Positions 25,395-33,251 of a stretch of DNA of 62,196 nt are shown piece after piece. The stretch is from NCBI GenBank assembly GCA_900545085.1, contig UQXU01000002.1, forward strand, positions 1 through 62,196, in the 5' to 3' direction. Each line of letters begins with the position of its first letter. Positions within the stretch are counted from its first letter, which is position 1. Both the position numbers and the translations under genes were made by a program. The stretch comes from an uncultured Eubacteriales bacterium (lineage in GTDB: Bacteria; Bacillota; Clostridia; Christensenellales; Christensenellaceae). The notes beneath the pieces are model-generated. The model worked only from the letters and a program-made list of their open reading frames with translations. It was not told the origin of the DNA and searched no databases.

Positions 25395-25982
25395 ATGAAA
25401 AAAATTTTGCTGCATACGTGCTGCGCTCCGTGCAGTGTCTCATGTGTGGACAGTCTCCGCGCCGAGGGGATAGAGCCGGTATCGTACTGGTTCAATCCGA
25501 ATATACACCCTTATAAAGAATATCAGGCGCGAAAGCAGACGCTGGAAGCATACGCAAAGAGCATAGACATGAAGCTGATAATAGGCGGGCGGTACGACGT
25601 TCGCGGATTTCTAAGCGCGCTGGACGGAGAGCTTGGCGGAGGAAGATGTGCCGTATGTTATAGAATGAGATTTGAACAGACTGCGAAGTACGCCGCGGAG
25701 AACGGGTATTCGTCGTTTTCGTCCACTTTGTTTATAAGTCCGTATCAAAACCACGAGCTAATGCTGAAAACGGCTGAGGAATGTGCCAAAGAGTACGGCG
25801 TGAGCTTTCTGCACAGAGATTTCCGTCCTCTTTTTCGAGAGGGACAGGACAGAGCGCGTGAGCTTGGGCTTTATATGCAGAAATACTGCGGCTGTATACT
25901 CAGCGAGGCGGACAGGTACGAAAAGAGACCGAAAAAGCAGAGCGGCGAAAAAGACCGGGCCTGCGTGGGAAAAGCAAAATAA
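25395..25982 (+). CDS. queH: Epoxyqueuosine reductase QueH
   Basis: Last step of queuosine synthesis in tRNA: reduces epoxyqueuosine to queuosine. 195 residues of the QueH (DUF208) type, unrelated to QueG. Metal/[4Fe-4S] ligands lie in HTCCAPCS (Cys9, Cys10, Cys13), GRCAVCYRMR and a late YCGC. FNPNIHPYKEYQAR and SSTLFISPYQNHELM are family-specific. No other que genes are visible, so the organism may salvage precursors. The C-terminal 20 residues are charged and variable. Confidence 0.93.
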   Translation: MKKILLHTCCAPCSVSCVDSLRAEGIEPVSYWFNPNIHPYKEYQARKQTLEAYAKSIDMKLIIGGRYDVRGFLSALDGELGGGRCAVCYRMRFEQTAKYAAENGYSSFSSTLFISPYQNHELMLKTAEECAKEYGVSFLHRDFRPLFREGQDRARELGLYMQKYCGCILSEADRYEKRPKKQSGEKDRACVGKAK

Positions 25983-26005
25983 AAAAGGGCTGGAAACGCC
26001 CTTGG
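25983..26005 (+). terminator. Weak hairpin between queH and the AlkD-like gene
   Basis: AAGGGC/GCCCTT stem between convergent genes, with an A run on one side only. A tandem copy of GCGAGTAATTTATT follows at 26013-26040. Confidence 0.4.
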
Positions 26006-26035
26006 AACTCTGCGAGTAATTTATTTGCGAGTAAT

Positions 26036-26719
26036 TTATTGATTATTCAGCGCTCCGCGCAAAGCCTGTTTGGCATTTATGCTGACTCTGCGCGAATCAA
26101 AACATTTGCGCATGGCCATCTTCCGCGTGCTTTCGTCAATATCCGCGCTGAGAAGCAGAGGGAGAGCCTTGTCCTCGAATTTGGCTATACACTCGCATAT
26201 TGCCCATGCCGTACCCATGCGGGCGTAATACGCTTCGCTGCGGCAAGAGGGAAGCAGCATTATTACGCGGTCGATGTATTCTTGATTTATAAAATAGTCT
26301 TTCAGCATAACGACGCCGAAACGCGCGTGAAACTCTATTGTAGACTCAACGTATGGCGCTATAAAGCTGAAAACCTGAGGTTGAAATTTAGATGAGAACT
26401 TGAGCGAGGAGCAGAAAGCGTCGCATACATTCCAGTTGTCTATTTCGCGTACAAAGTTAGAGATAAGCTCGAGTTTTTCTTCAAGCTCAGACTGAGCGCA
26501 GCCTATTATCATACCTTTGAGCATGTCCTGTTCGAAAAAATCACTGCGAGCGGATAAGAGACTGCGCCAATCCTCTCTAGCGGCGAGCTCTTTTGCCAAA
26601 GAGCGAAGGGCGGGTATGCGCACGCCCAGTATGGGTTTGCTGGTGGGAGTCAGAGTTTTTGTAAAGTCTCGGTATTCTGCATCGCTGAGCTGTATAAGTC
26701 TTTCTAATATTTTTTGCAT
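26036..26719 (-). CDS. DNA alkylation repair (AlkD-like HEAT) protein
   Basis: 227 residues from ATG 26719 (GGAGG upstream; the in-frame extension to 26782 has no ribosome site). All-helical HEAT-repeat fold of PF08713: GVRIPALRSLAKEL, FFEQDMLKGMIIGCA, NWNVCDAFCSSL, RFGVVMLKDYF and ARMGTAWAICEC. AlkD relatives excise bulky or cationic alkylated bases; others of the family lack glycosylase activity. The NWNVCD motif places it in the clostridial branch. The upstream C39-like gene ends 25 bp before it. Confidence 0.85.
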   Translation of the reverse strand: MQKILERLIQLSDAEYRDFTKTLTPTSKPILGVRIPALRSLAKELAAREDWRSLLSARSDFFEQDMLKGMIIGCAQSELEEKLELISNFVREIDNWNVCDAFCSSLKFSSKFQPQVFSFIAPYVESTIEFHARFGVVMLKDYFINQEYIDRVIMLLPSCRSEAYYARMGTAWAICECIAKFEDKALPLLLSADIDESTRKMAMRKCFDSRRVSINAKQALRGALNNQ

Positions 26720-26744
26720 ATTTTCCTCCACAATTGGAATAAAA

Positions 26745-27320
26745 TCATTGCGGCGAACGGCGGAAGCTGACCATGCGGACAAGGTTTCTGAAACTCCTGC
26801 CGAACAGTACGGAGGCGCGGTAAAGTACTTTTTTTCCGTAGTTAGAAGCTATGAGCGTGTCGCCGGAATGGCCGAAAAGAGTGATCCAATGCCATGTGTC
26901 ATCGTCCAGCTCTTTCGCCTTGTGAAAGAGTATCAGAACGGCAACGGGGCTGTCGTTTTCTATGCTGCTGCGGACGAAGGATGTTCCGTGTTCTGCGCTG
27001 CGAACTCTGCCGGAGTAGACCGGATGGAGCTCCTCTCCGAAGTCTTTTGCATATATAGAAAAGGACTTTCCGAATTTCAAGGCATAAGGGTAGCCCGCTA
27101 CGCCGGGGGTCATGCGAAGATACAGCTCGGACATCATCGCAAGAAACTCGGACTGACTGTTCGGAGTTGAAGGAATGCCGTAATATGCCGCTATATTGGC
27201 GGCGGCGACGCTGGCGCATCCGGCGTATTGCTGACGCTGCTCGGGGAACCAATCCTGACTCCCGCCGTATGCGAATGAACCGTCTGGCAAAGGTATCATG
27301 GGAAAAAACAGTTCGTTCAT
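26745..27320 (-). CDS. C39/papain-like cysteine peptidase-fold protein
   Basis: 191 residues. A cysteine-peptidase-like fold is indicated by YAGCASVAAANIAAYYG (Cys35 at the start of the central helix) and a later HWITLFG (His) with ASNYGKK as the possible third element. No signal peptide or transporter partner is present, so it is probably cytoplasmic, unlike bacteriocin-processing C39 domains. Its substrate is unknown. Stop of this gene lies 25 bp before the AlkD-like start, suggesting co-transcription; a shared role is not evident. Confidence 0.65.
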   Translation of the reverse strand: MNELFFPMIPLPDGSFAYGGSQDWFPEQRQQYAGCASVAAANIAAYYGIPSTPNSQSEFLAMMSELYLRMTPGVAGYPYALKFGKSFSIYAKDFGEELHPVYSGRVRSAEHGTSFVRSSIENDSPVAVLILFHKAKELDDDTWHWITLFGHSGDTLIASNYGKKVLYRASVLFGRSFRNLVRMVSFRRSPQ

Positions 27321-27418
27321 TTTTATGCCTCCATCTATATTTTAACCAAAATGACCATGGCGTGCAATAGATAAAAAACAAATTTGATAATTTTTTCTCA
27401 ATTTAAATTTAGAGCTGC

Positions 27419-27447
27419 TGTACAAATTAGACGCAAAGCGATATAAT
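27419..27447 (+). promoter_or_regulatory. Candidate promoter of the 27-residue ORF and apbE
   Basis: TGTACA (27419-27424), 17-bp spacer, TATAAT (27442-27447). Confidence 0.5.
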
Positions 27448-27481
27448 GTGTGTAATAATTTTAAGAACGGAGGTGGCGGCG

Positions 27482-27565
27482 GTGAAGCTTTGGCAGCAAA
27501 GACTGCTTTTTGCGCTGCCCATTTTAGGAGCAGCGGCTTATTTGCTGATAATATCATATACATAA
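27482..27565 (+). CDS. Small hydrophobic 27-residue ORF upstream of apbE
   Basis: GTG start with GGAGG 9 bp upstream. The product, VKLWQQRLLF then ALPILGAAAYLLIISYT, is one membrane helix with a positive N-terminus. It stops 29 bp before apbE. Ribosome site, helix and promoter support a real small membrane protein or a leader peptide for apbE; nothing is known of its role. Confidence 0.45.
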   Translation: MKLWQQRLLFALPILGAAAYLLIISYT

Positions 27566-27594
27566 AGGGATTAAAAAGGGGTTAAAAATCGAAA

Positions 27595-28614
27595 ATGAAA
27601 ATAAATATAAAGAAAGCTGCGGCAGCGGCGCTGCTTGTGCTTTTTGCGGCGTCGGGATGCAGCGGAACGGGCAATGAAGGCGTGGGCAGACGTACTTTTG
27701 CACTCGGCACGGTTTGCGAGCAGAAGATATACGATGGCTCAGAATCGGCAGCGGCGGATTTGCTCAAAGAGGGCGAGAATGAGATTAACCGAATGGATGC
27801 GCTTATATCGACGAGCAGAGATTCGAGCGAGATAAATAAAATTGCGCAGGCGGCAGGGGACAGCGTCGAGTGCGATGAAAGCGTCGTGGAGCTTGTCGCA
27901 CGCGCGAAGCAGCTTTCTGAGCAGACTGAAGGCGCGTTTGAGCCTACATTGGGAGCTTTGATTGCGGCTTGGGATTTCAACGGTACTCCAAGAGTTCCGT
28001 CAGAAGAAGAAATAAAAACTCTGTTAAAGACCGTAGACAGCAGCAAGATAAAAATAGACGAAGATGCGGACACGATAGCAGTAGAGAAAGGACAGCAGAT
28101 AGACCTCGGCGGCATTGCAAAGGGATATATTGCGGATGTTCTGACAGAGCTGTACCGGAAGAACGGCGTGGAGCGCGCGCTGATAAATCTGGGCGGAAAT
28201 ATACGCGCTATCGGCGAATTCACATTGGGGATAAGAGACCCGCAGGGAGAATCGGATGATTACGTCTGTACGATAACTCTGAAGGATTCTTCTATAGTGA
28301 CTTCAGGAGCGTATATACGCAATTTTGAGCAGGATGGAGTAGTTTATCATCATATTTTGGATCCGAAAACGGGAAAGCCGGCGGAAAGCGACTTGCTTAG
28401 CGTGAGCATCGTCTGTACGGAGTCCGCGGTTGCGGATGCGTACTCTACAGCAGTATACGTGCTCGGGGAAAAAGAGGGTTTGGCTCTTGTAGAGAGGACG
28501 GAGGGTGCGGAATGCCTGCTCGTTACTGAGGACAATAGAGTAGTAATGAGCAGCGGATTTAAAGCGCAGTGCGCGCCGCAGTTTGCGGACGGAACCTCTT
28601 ATACATGGGAATAG
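27595..28614 (+). CDS. apbE: FAD:protein FMN transferase (ApbE family lipoprotein)
   Basis: Mg-dependent transferase that moves FMN from FAD onto Thr/Ser of flavoproteins outside the membrane. 339 residues: lipoprotein signal with lipobox AASGC (Cys22), then the ApbE domain with TFALGTVCEQKIYD, QIDLGGIAKGYIAD (substrate/metal site), LINLGGNIRAIG and YHHILDPKTGKPA. Usual targets are Nqr/Rnf subunits or FMN-binding-domain proteins; none is in this window. A strong terminator ends the unit. Confidence 0.94.
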   Translation: MKINIKKAAAAALLVLFAASGCSGTGNEGVGRRTFALGTVCEQKIYDGSESAAADLLKEGENEINRMDALISTSRDSSEINKIAQAAGDSVECDESVVELVARAKQLSEQTEGAFEPTLGALIAAWDFNGTPRVPSEEEIKTLLKTVDSSKIKIDEDADTIAVEKGQQIDLGGIAKGYIADVLTELYRKNGVERALINLGGNIRAIGEFTLGIRDPQGESDDYVCTITLKDSSIVTSGAYIRNFEQDGVVYHHILDPKTGKPAESDLLSVSIVCTESAVADAYSTAVYVLGEKEGLALVERTEGAECLLVTEDNRVVMSSGFKAQCAPQFADGTSYTWE

Positions 28615-28692
28615 CTCACTGTAACCGTGAACAGACGTCCCCGATTCGAAAGACGAAGCGGCGTTTGGCGGACGTCCGTAAAATATTTAAAG

Positions 28693-28725
28693 GTCGTGTA
28701 TCTTTCTTGATACACGATCTTTTTT
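28693..28725 (+). terminator. Terminator after apbE
   Basis: GTCGTGTATC/GATACACGAT hairpin followed by CTTTTTT. A GACGTCC/GGACGTC inverted repeat (about 28634-28672) lies in front. Confidence 0.85.
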
Positions 28726-28778
28726 GAGGGGAAAATGCACGCTGAACGATGCTTCTAAGCTGCCAGATAAATTGGCAT

Positions 28779-28964
28779 TTACAGCTTTGTAATTATCGGC
28801 GTTCCGTCTTTGTTAAGTAATGGTGTAATAGCTGAACCGTATCCGGCTTTCCAAAGCAAGTATGTGACGCCTGTTTCCTTATCAACTAATAACTGCCTGA
28901 AACCGGAATCTTTTAATTGACTGCCTTCTTTATGAATGACGACAAATCTTTCGTCCTTCTTCAT
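28779..28964 (-). CDS. DUF6440 family small protein
   Basis: 61 residues from ATG 28964 with GGAGG upstream. Pattern RFVVIHKEGS, LLVDKETGVTYLLWKAGYGSAITPLL and KDGTPII match the DUF6440 family of short, stand-alone proteins in gut Firmicutes. No signal peptide or helix. Function unknown. Isolated gene. Confidence 0.8.
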   Translation of the reverse strand: MKKDERFVVIHKEGSQLKDSGFRQLLVDKETGVTYLLWKAGYGSAITPLLNKDGTPIITKL

Positions 28965-29104
28965 ACATCCTCCGCAAATATGAATTTATAGCTGTGTTTG
29001 ATGTTAGTTTATCACATAGTAATAATACCCGCAAGAACAGGTAAGGCAAACTGTTCGATATGCCTGTTAATTTTTTGCGAAGGACGCACGCCGCTGCGTC
29101 GTCT

Positions 29105-30046
29105 TTATTTTTCACTTATATTGCTTATTTTTCCGTTTTCTGTTTCGGCGTAAAGCATACGCACGTCGAAAACTCCGTCGCCTCTGGAGAAGCAGAGAGC
29201 TACGCCCTCTCCGCTCAGCTCGGGAGCGACACGCGCGAAGCTGCCGAAGAACTCCGAAAGATCGGCGGATGAAAGACCGGAAAAAGCGGGCGAGAGCAGA
29301 GACAGCGCAGGAGAATAGCGTGAGGTGACGGCGAGAGCTGCCAGCGCAGATTGCGCTGTGGGGGCGGAAATTACGGAGCAGTCTGATACGGAGAGAGAGG
29401 GGGAGCCGGAGTATTTGAATTCTATAGCAGCGCCGAGTATGTTTTTTTGCAGAACTATTGCATCTCCGGTGAAGCCGAAGGAAACAGCGCTTTCGCTCAG
29501 TACGAGCTTCATTTCCATCATGTCCGCGATGTGTACGCTTTGATTCGGAATTTCCGCTGCGAGATACGTCCTCGAGGCAATGCTGCGTACCATTAGCCGA
29601 ACTGACGGTGCGCTGTCGGCTATGCTGACGGCGAGTACGGCGCCTTTGCCCGCTTGCTCTACGGCGAGATTAACTTTTCTGTCGAAATACGCCGTGGCGG
29701 TGAGCGAGCGTCCTGCGGCGGAAAAACCGAGCTGAGCCAGACTGTACGGAAGGATTTCTACATTTCCTATACAGGGCGGGCGGAGGATTATCGCCGCGCG
29801 TCCGTCAGAAAACAAGTACAGTTCGGCGCGTCCATCCGCCGGCTCCACGGCGCCTTTCGCTAAATCTATCATGCGAGCGAAGGGCAGAGCCGTCCCTTCG
29901 GAATCGTCCGTAGGCTGGAAGCTGAGCAGAAACTTGCGCGACGGCAGATAGGTAGACGTATCGCAGGAAGTATCCAGCGCAAACACGCCGTCTATGAAAA
30001 CGGCGCCCGGCCGGCATACGAAACTTGTGAGAACTGCAGCGTTCAT
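29105..30046 (-). CDS. Hypothetical protein, 313 residues
   Basis: Not recognised. From ATG 30046 (GGAGG upstream), a protein without signal peptide or membrane helix, mainly of predicted short beta strands, rich in Ala/Ser/Leu with few Cys. Two halves can be seen: an N-terminal stretch to about residue 150 (FIDGVFALDT...YLPSRKFLLSFQ...AELYLFSDGRAAIILRP) and a more Ala/Ser-rich C-terminus. It is divergent from the Myb/SANT-like gene at 30277, with a 230-bp shared upstream region, which may mean shared control. Confidence 0.7.
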   Translation of the reverse strand: MNAAVLTSFVCRPGAVFIDGVFALDTSCDTSTYLPSRKFLLSFQPTDDSEGTALPFARMIDLAKGAVEPADGRAELYLFSDGRAAIILRPPCIGNVEILPYSLAQLGFSAAGRSLTATAYFDRKVNLAVEQAGKGAVLAVSIADSAPSVRLMVRSIASRTYLAAEIPNQSVHIADMMEMKLVLSESAVSFGFTGDAIVLQKNILGAAIEFKYSGSPSLSVSDCSVISAPTAQSALAALAVTSRYSPALSLLSPAFSGLSSADLSEFFGSFARVAPELSGEGVALCFSRGDGVFDVRMLYAETENGKISNISEK

Positions 30047-30276
30047 ATTACACCTCCGTTTATCAGCATATGCTGCGGCGGGTCCGCATATGCGGCTAAG
30101 ATACAGAATGCAAAGCTTCATATCCGCATAAAAATTACTATATTCGCGCAGAGTGCATATTACTGTGAAAGAAAGAGAGAAATTACAGCAATAGATGTAT
30201 ATATACAGCGTGAGTTGTCAAGACTTGAGGTAGCGGCGTTCGTGCCGGAGAAAGAAACTGAAAGTGAGGTAAATTT

Positions 30277-30984
30277 ATGAGCAGGATACGCGCTGCAGGC
30301 GGATGGACGGAAGAAGAGACTGAGCAGCTTTTTGAAGAAGCGCGCAAGGCGGGAGAACAGGGCAGACCGGTGAAAAGCGTTTTTGCGCAGATAGCAGCTC
30401 TCACAGGACGCAAGCCGAACAGCATACGAAATTACTACTATCTCAAGCTAAAGGAGAACAGCTCTCTGGCGAAGGCGGCGTTTGTACCTTTTGAGGAAGA
30501 AGAAGTGGAGATGCTTCTGAGAAAGATGCTCACGGCTCAGGCTCAGGGCAGAAGCGTAAGAAGCGTGGCGAGCGAGATGGGAGATGGAGATGAAAAGGCA
30601 ATGCTGCGATATCAGAATAAGTACCGCAGCACTCTCAGAAATAATCCCGAGATGGTGCGCAAGGTGCTTATGCAGCTGCGCAGCGAGGGAGCGGAGGCTT
30701 TTGACCCATTTGAGAAAAAGATGTCCGATTCCAAAGAGCTGGCGGCGGCGCTGGGGAGAGCCGGCGTGGACGGAAACGCCATTGTGAGCAATCTGCTGAA
30801 ACTGTCCCGAAAGGCCGTGCGTCAGGCGGACAGCACGCGCACGGCGGAGCTGGAAGAGAAGCTCGCGAGGCTGACGGAGATAAACAACAGATTTCTCGCT
30901 ATGTCCAGATTGGAGAGAATAAGCGCGATGGGCGAATATGTATTCGAATTGAGAGCGGCGCTCTCCGGCGCGGAGGGCAAATGA
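30277..30984 (+). CDS. Protein with two Myb/SANT-like helical repeats
   Basis: 235 residues. Two related segments, GGWTEEETEQLFEEARKAGE (about 8-60) and FVPFEEEEVEMLLRKMLTAQ (about 71-122), show the tryptophan/aromatic-plus-acidic start and three-helix spacing of Myb/SANT or RsfA-type DNA-binding domains; the first continues TGRKPNSIRNYYYLKLK. A coiled-coil-like C-terminal helix (about 185-230) may mediate dimerisation. Likely a transcription factor. RsfA-type relatives are prespore regulators in Bacillus, so a sporulation role is possible but not shown. Function inferred only from fold pattern. Confidence 0.68.
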   Translation: MSRIRAAGGWTEEETEQLFEEARKAGEQGRPVKSVFAQIAALTGRKPNSIRNYYYLKLKENSSLAKAAFVPFEEEEVEMLLRKMLTAQAQGRSVRSVASEMGDGDEKAMLRYQNKYRSTLRNNPEMVRKVLMQLRSEGAEAFDPFEKKMSDSKELAAALGRAGVDGNAIVSNLLKLSRKAVRQADSTRTAELEEKLARLTEINNRFLAMSRLERISAMGEYVFELRAALSGAEGK

Positions 30985-31004
30985 GAGAATAAAAAAGCAC
31001 CGGC

Positions 31005-31221
31005 AAGATGAACCGACCCAAAAAAATTAGACAATATTTTGAAGTAAAAACTGTTCAAGCGACCGAAAGGGCTTGTTGTCTGTGGAGAGCAGGCGGCGAG
31101 CCCTTTAGTTTTGCCTTGATATGACGGGAACTGTATCTGTCTTTTGTATTTTATGCTGAAAAATCCCCCGTCCGTTATTCAGCATGTCATACTGTCTAAC
31201 AAATGGGGGGAAGTTCAAAGA
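31005..31221. mobile_element. MITE-like element with IS3-type ends and 4-bp target duplication
   Basis: Element 31009-31217 (209 bp). Left end TGAACCGACCCAAAAAAATT and right end (reversed) TGAACTTCCCCCCATTTGTT both continue into TAGACA(A/G)TAT, resembling IS3-family termini. Direct repeat AAGA lies on both sides (31005-31008, 31218-31221). No transposase is encoded. Internally, AAAGGGCT/AGCCCTTT and ATGCTGAA/TTCAGCAT stems could fold. Confidence 0.7.
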
Positions 31222-31249
31222 ACGGTGGTTTTGATTTTAATTGAAATAA

Positions 31250-32026
31250 CTACAGCGTGTGGAATATGGGATTCATATCGCTGAAGGTGCAGACGTATTT
31301 GAAACCGAGGGAGCGGAGCAGCTCCTTTGCATCATGTATTTTTTCACCGACGCGGGAGGGGTAGTGTGAGTCGGAGCCAAGCGTGATTATCTCTCCGCCG
31401 AGTTCGAGATAACGGCTGAGTATACAATTTGCAGGGACGAATTCGCCGAGAACGGAGAAGGAGCTTGTGTTTAACTCTATGCCTTTTCCGTCGTATATAA
31501 TTTTTTTGAATATGGCGTCCAGCAGATCGGGATTTTCAGAATGACGCATTACCTGACCGCAGTATTTTCCGGGATAGCCTATATGCCCGACGACGCTGTA
31601 TTTGTCAAAGGAGGATATACTGCTGAGGATAGCGGCGAGATAATCCGTCTTCCATTCGGAATACATATCAAAAAAACCGTCGTCGTAGGGGTCTTCTCCG
31701 TGTATAAAATGCTGAGAGCATATTACAAAATCGCAGGGGAACTCGTCGGCGATTTTTTTGAATTGAGGCAAAAGCTCTGTCGTCACGCCCAGCTCTATGC
31801 CCATTTTTACTCTGACGGATGAATTTTGTTTGCGCAAAAGCTGTATATTTTTTTTGTACTGTTCTAAGTCGGGAGGCTGAATCTCGTTCGGGCGCAGAGG
31901 ATGTATGTCGTAGTGTTCCGTGAAGCATATTTCTTCGAGCCCGGCGGCCTCCGCCGCGCGGAGCATTGCTATGGGGTCTGCGTCGGAATCAAAAGATATT
32001 CTGGTGTGCATATGATAGTCAAACAT
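31250..32026 (-). CDS. hisK: PHP-domain histidinol-phosphatase family protein
   Basis: 258 residues of the HisJ/HisK type. Metal ligands appear as YHMHTRISFDSD (PHP motif I), FTEHYDIH, CSQHFIHGEDP, VGHIGYPGKY and LGSDSHYPSRVG. In histidine synthesis these enzymes dephosphorylate histidinol phosphate. No his genes are nearby, and PHP phosphatases can have other substrates, so the name is tentative. ATG 32026 has GGAGGA upstream. The gene ends 33 bp from the MITE. Confidence 0.85.
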   Translation of the reverse strand: MFDYHMHTRISFDSDADPIAMLRAAEAAGLEEICFTEHYDIHPLRPNEIQPPDLEQYKKNIQLLRKQNSSVRVKMGIELGVTTELLPQFKKIADEFPCDFVICSQHFIHGEDPYDDGFFDMYSEWKTDYLAAILSSISSFDKYSVVGHIGYPGKYCGQVMRHSENPDLLDAIFKKIIYDGKGIELNTSSFSVLGEFVPANCILSRYLELGGEIITLGSDSHYPSRVGEKIHDAKELLRSLGFKYVCTFSDMNPIFHTL

Positions 32027-32260
32027 GGTAAAAATCCTCCTACAATTTTATTATACAACAAATATCAGAGGATTTCAGCCCTGTTGGCGGGTATGCAATT
32101 TAGAATATAGACAAAAACGCAGGCAAATGATATATTATTTTTTGTGTTATTGACCGGAAGCGGCGGACTTAGGCTTCGTCTTGCGAAAGAGCTTTGGTTG
32201 GTGTATACTATCTTAGAAAAGCCCGACTAACTCGGGCGTATTTTGCACAGGAGAGAAGAA

Positions 32261-32848
32261 ATGAACATTTGTTTATACGGGGCGTCCTCCGCCGACACCG
32301 ATCAGAAGTATATATCTGAGATAGAGAAGCTGGGCGAGACTATGGCGGCGCGAGGTCATTCTCTGGTTTTCGGCGGCGGCGCGACAGGTCTCATGGGAGC
32401 GGCGGCGCGCGGAGTGCATAGCAAAGGCGGAGAAATAACCGGGATAGCTCCCGGATTTTTCAATGTGGACGGCGTTTTGTTTGAGCATTGCACAGAGCTT
32501 ATAATAACAGAAGGAATGCGCGACAGGAAGCAGACGATGGAGGACAAATCGGATGCGTTTATCGCCGCGCCCGGCGGGATAGGCACATTTGAAGAATTGC
32601 TCGAGATACTCACGCTCAAGCAGCTTGGCAGACATGACAAGCCCATAGTTATATACAATATATTCGGATATTACGATGCTTTGCAAAGCATGATAGAGCA
32701 TGCGATAAGCCAGAACTTCGTGCGGGAGAAATGCAGAGAGCTTTACAAGTTCTGTTCTGCGCCTGAGGAAGCGATGGAGTATATTGAAAATTATGCAGGC
32801 GCGCAGAGAGACGTCAGAGAATACAAGGCGCTGAAGCTGGAGAGCTGA
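32261..32848 (+). CDS. LOG family protein (nucleoside 5'-monophosphate phosphoribohydrolase type)
   Basis: 195 residues from ATG 32261 (AGGAGAGAAGAA upstream). Rossmann fold with FGGGATGLMGAAARG and the signature PGGIGTFEELLEIL, plus R/K and Glu residues of the LOG active site. LOG proteins release the base from cytokinin-type or other nucleotides; bacterial copies (TIGR00730) often hydrolyse AMP or IMP-like substrates. Monocistronic, with a GCCCGA/TCGGGC hairpin in its leader at about 32222. Confidence 0.88.
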   Translation: MNICLYGASSADTDQKYISEIEKLGETMAARGHSLVFGGGATGLMGAAARGVHSKGGEITGIAPGFFNVDGVLFEHCTELIITEGMRDRKQTMEDKSDAFIAAPGGIGTFEELLEILTLKQLGRHDKPIVIYNIFGYYDALQSMIEHAISQNFVREKCRELYKFCSAPEEAMEYIENYAGAQRDVREYKALKLES

Positions 32849-32963
32849 GAAGCGCCGGGCAGTAAAAAAACAGCGCAGAATTTAATTAATTTATTTTAAA
32901 TAAAGAGATAAGCGGAGAGAAAGAGCGCTGTCTTTGCTCCGGGCTTATGTAATTGGAGGTTTT

Positions 32964-33236
32964 ATGAAAGCGATAGTAACTGTTTTGGGTGCGGATACAA
33001 AGGGAATAATAGCGAAGGTGAGCGGCGCACTTTTCGAATGCGGAGTTAATATATTGGACATCAGCCAGACTGTATTCCGCGAAGAAATATTCAGCATGGT
33101 AATGCTTACGGATATGAGCGAAATGACAGTAGACTTCAGCGCGCTGAAGGAAAGACTGGACGAAGTGGCTCAGGATTTGGGTATGGATATTCAAATTCAG
33201 CGCGAAGAGATTTTCAACTCGATGCACAGGGTTTAA
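32964..33236 (+). CDS. ACT-domain protein (UPF0237)
   Basis: 90 residues, one ACT domain from ATG 32964 (TTGGAGG upstream): AIVTVLGADTKGIIAKVSGALFECGVNILDISQT is the ligand-binding half. Usually found next to a UPF0210 protein, as here (15 bp). The pair is widely conserved; function is uncharacterised. ACT domains commonly bind amino acids, which suggests sensing. Confidence 0.9.
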   Translation: MKAIVTVLGADTKGIIAKVSGALFECGVNILDISQTVFREEIFSMVMLTDMSEMTVDFSALKERLDEVAQDLGMDIQIQREEIFNSMHRV

Positions 33237-33251
33237 ACAGGTGGCAGCGGT

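Noticed and set aside
26745..27320. Bacteriocin-processing C39 peptidase
   Set aside because: No ABC transporter domain, no precursor peptide and no export genes nearby.
28930..29115. 61-codon minus-strand frame between DUF6440 and the 313-residue protein
   Set aside because: It overlaps the ends of both neighbours, lacks a good ribosome site, and shows no domain.
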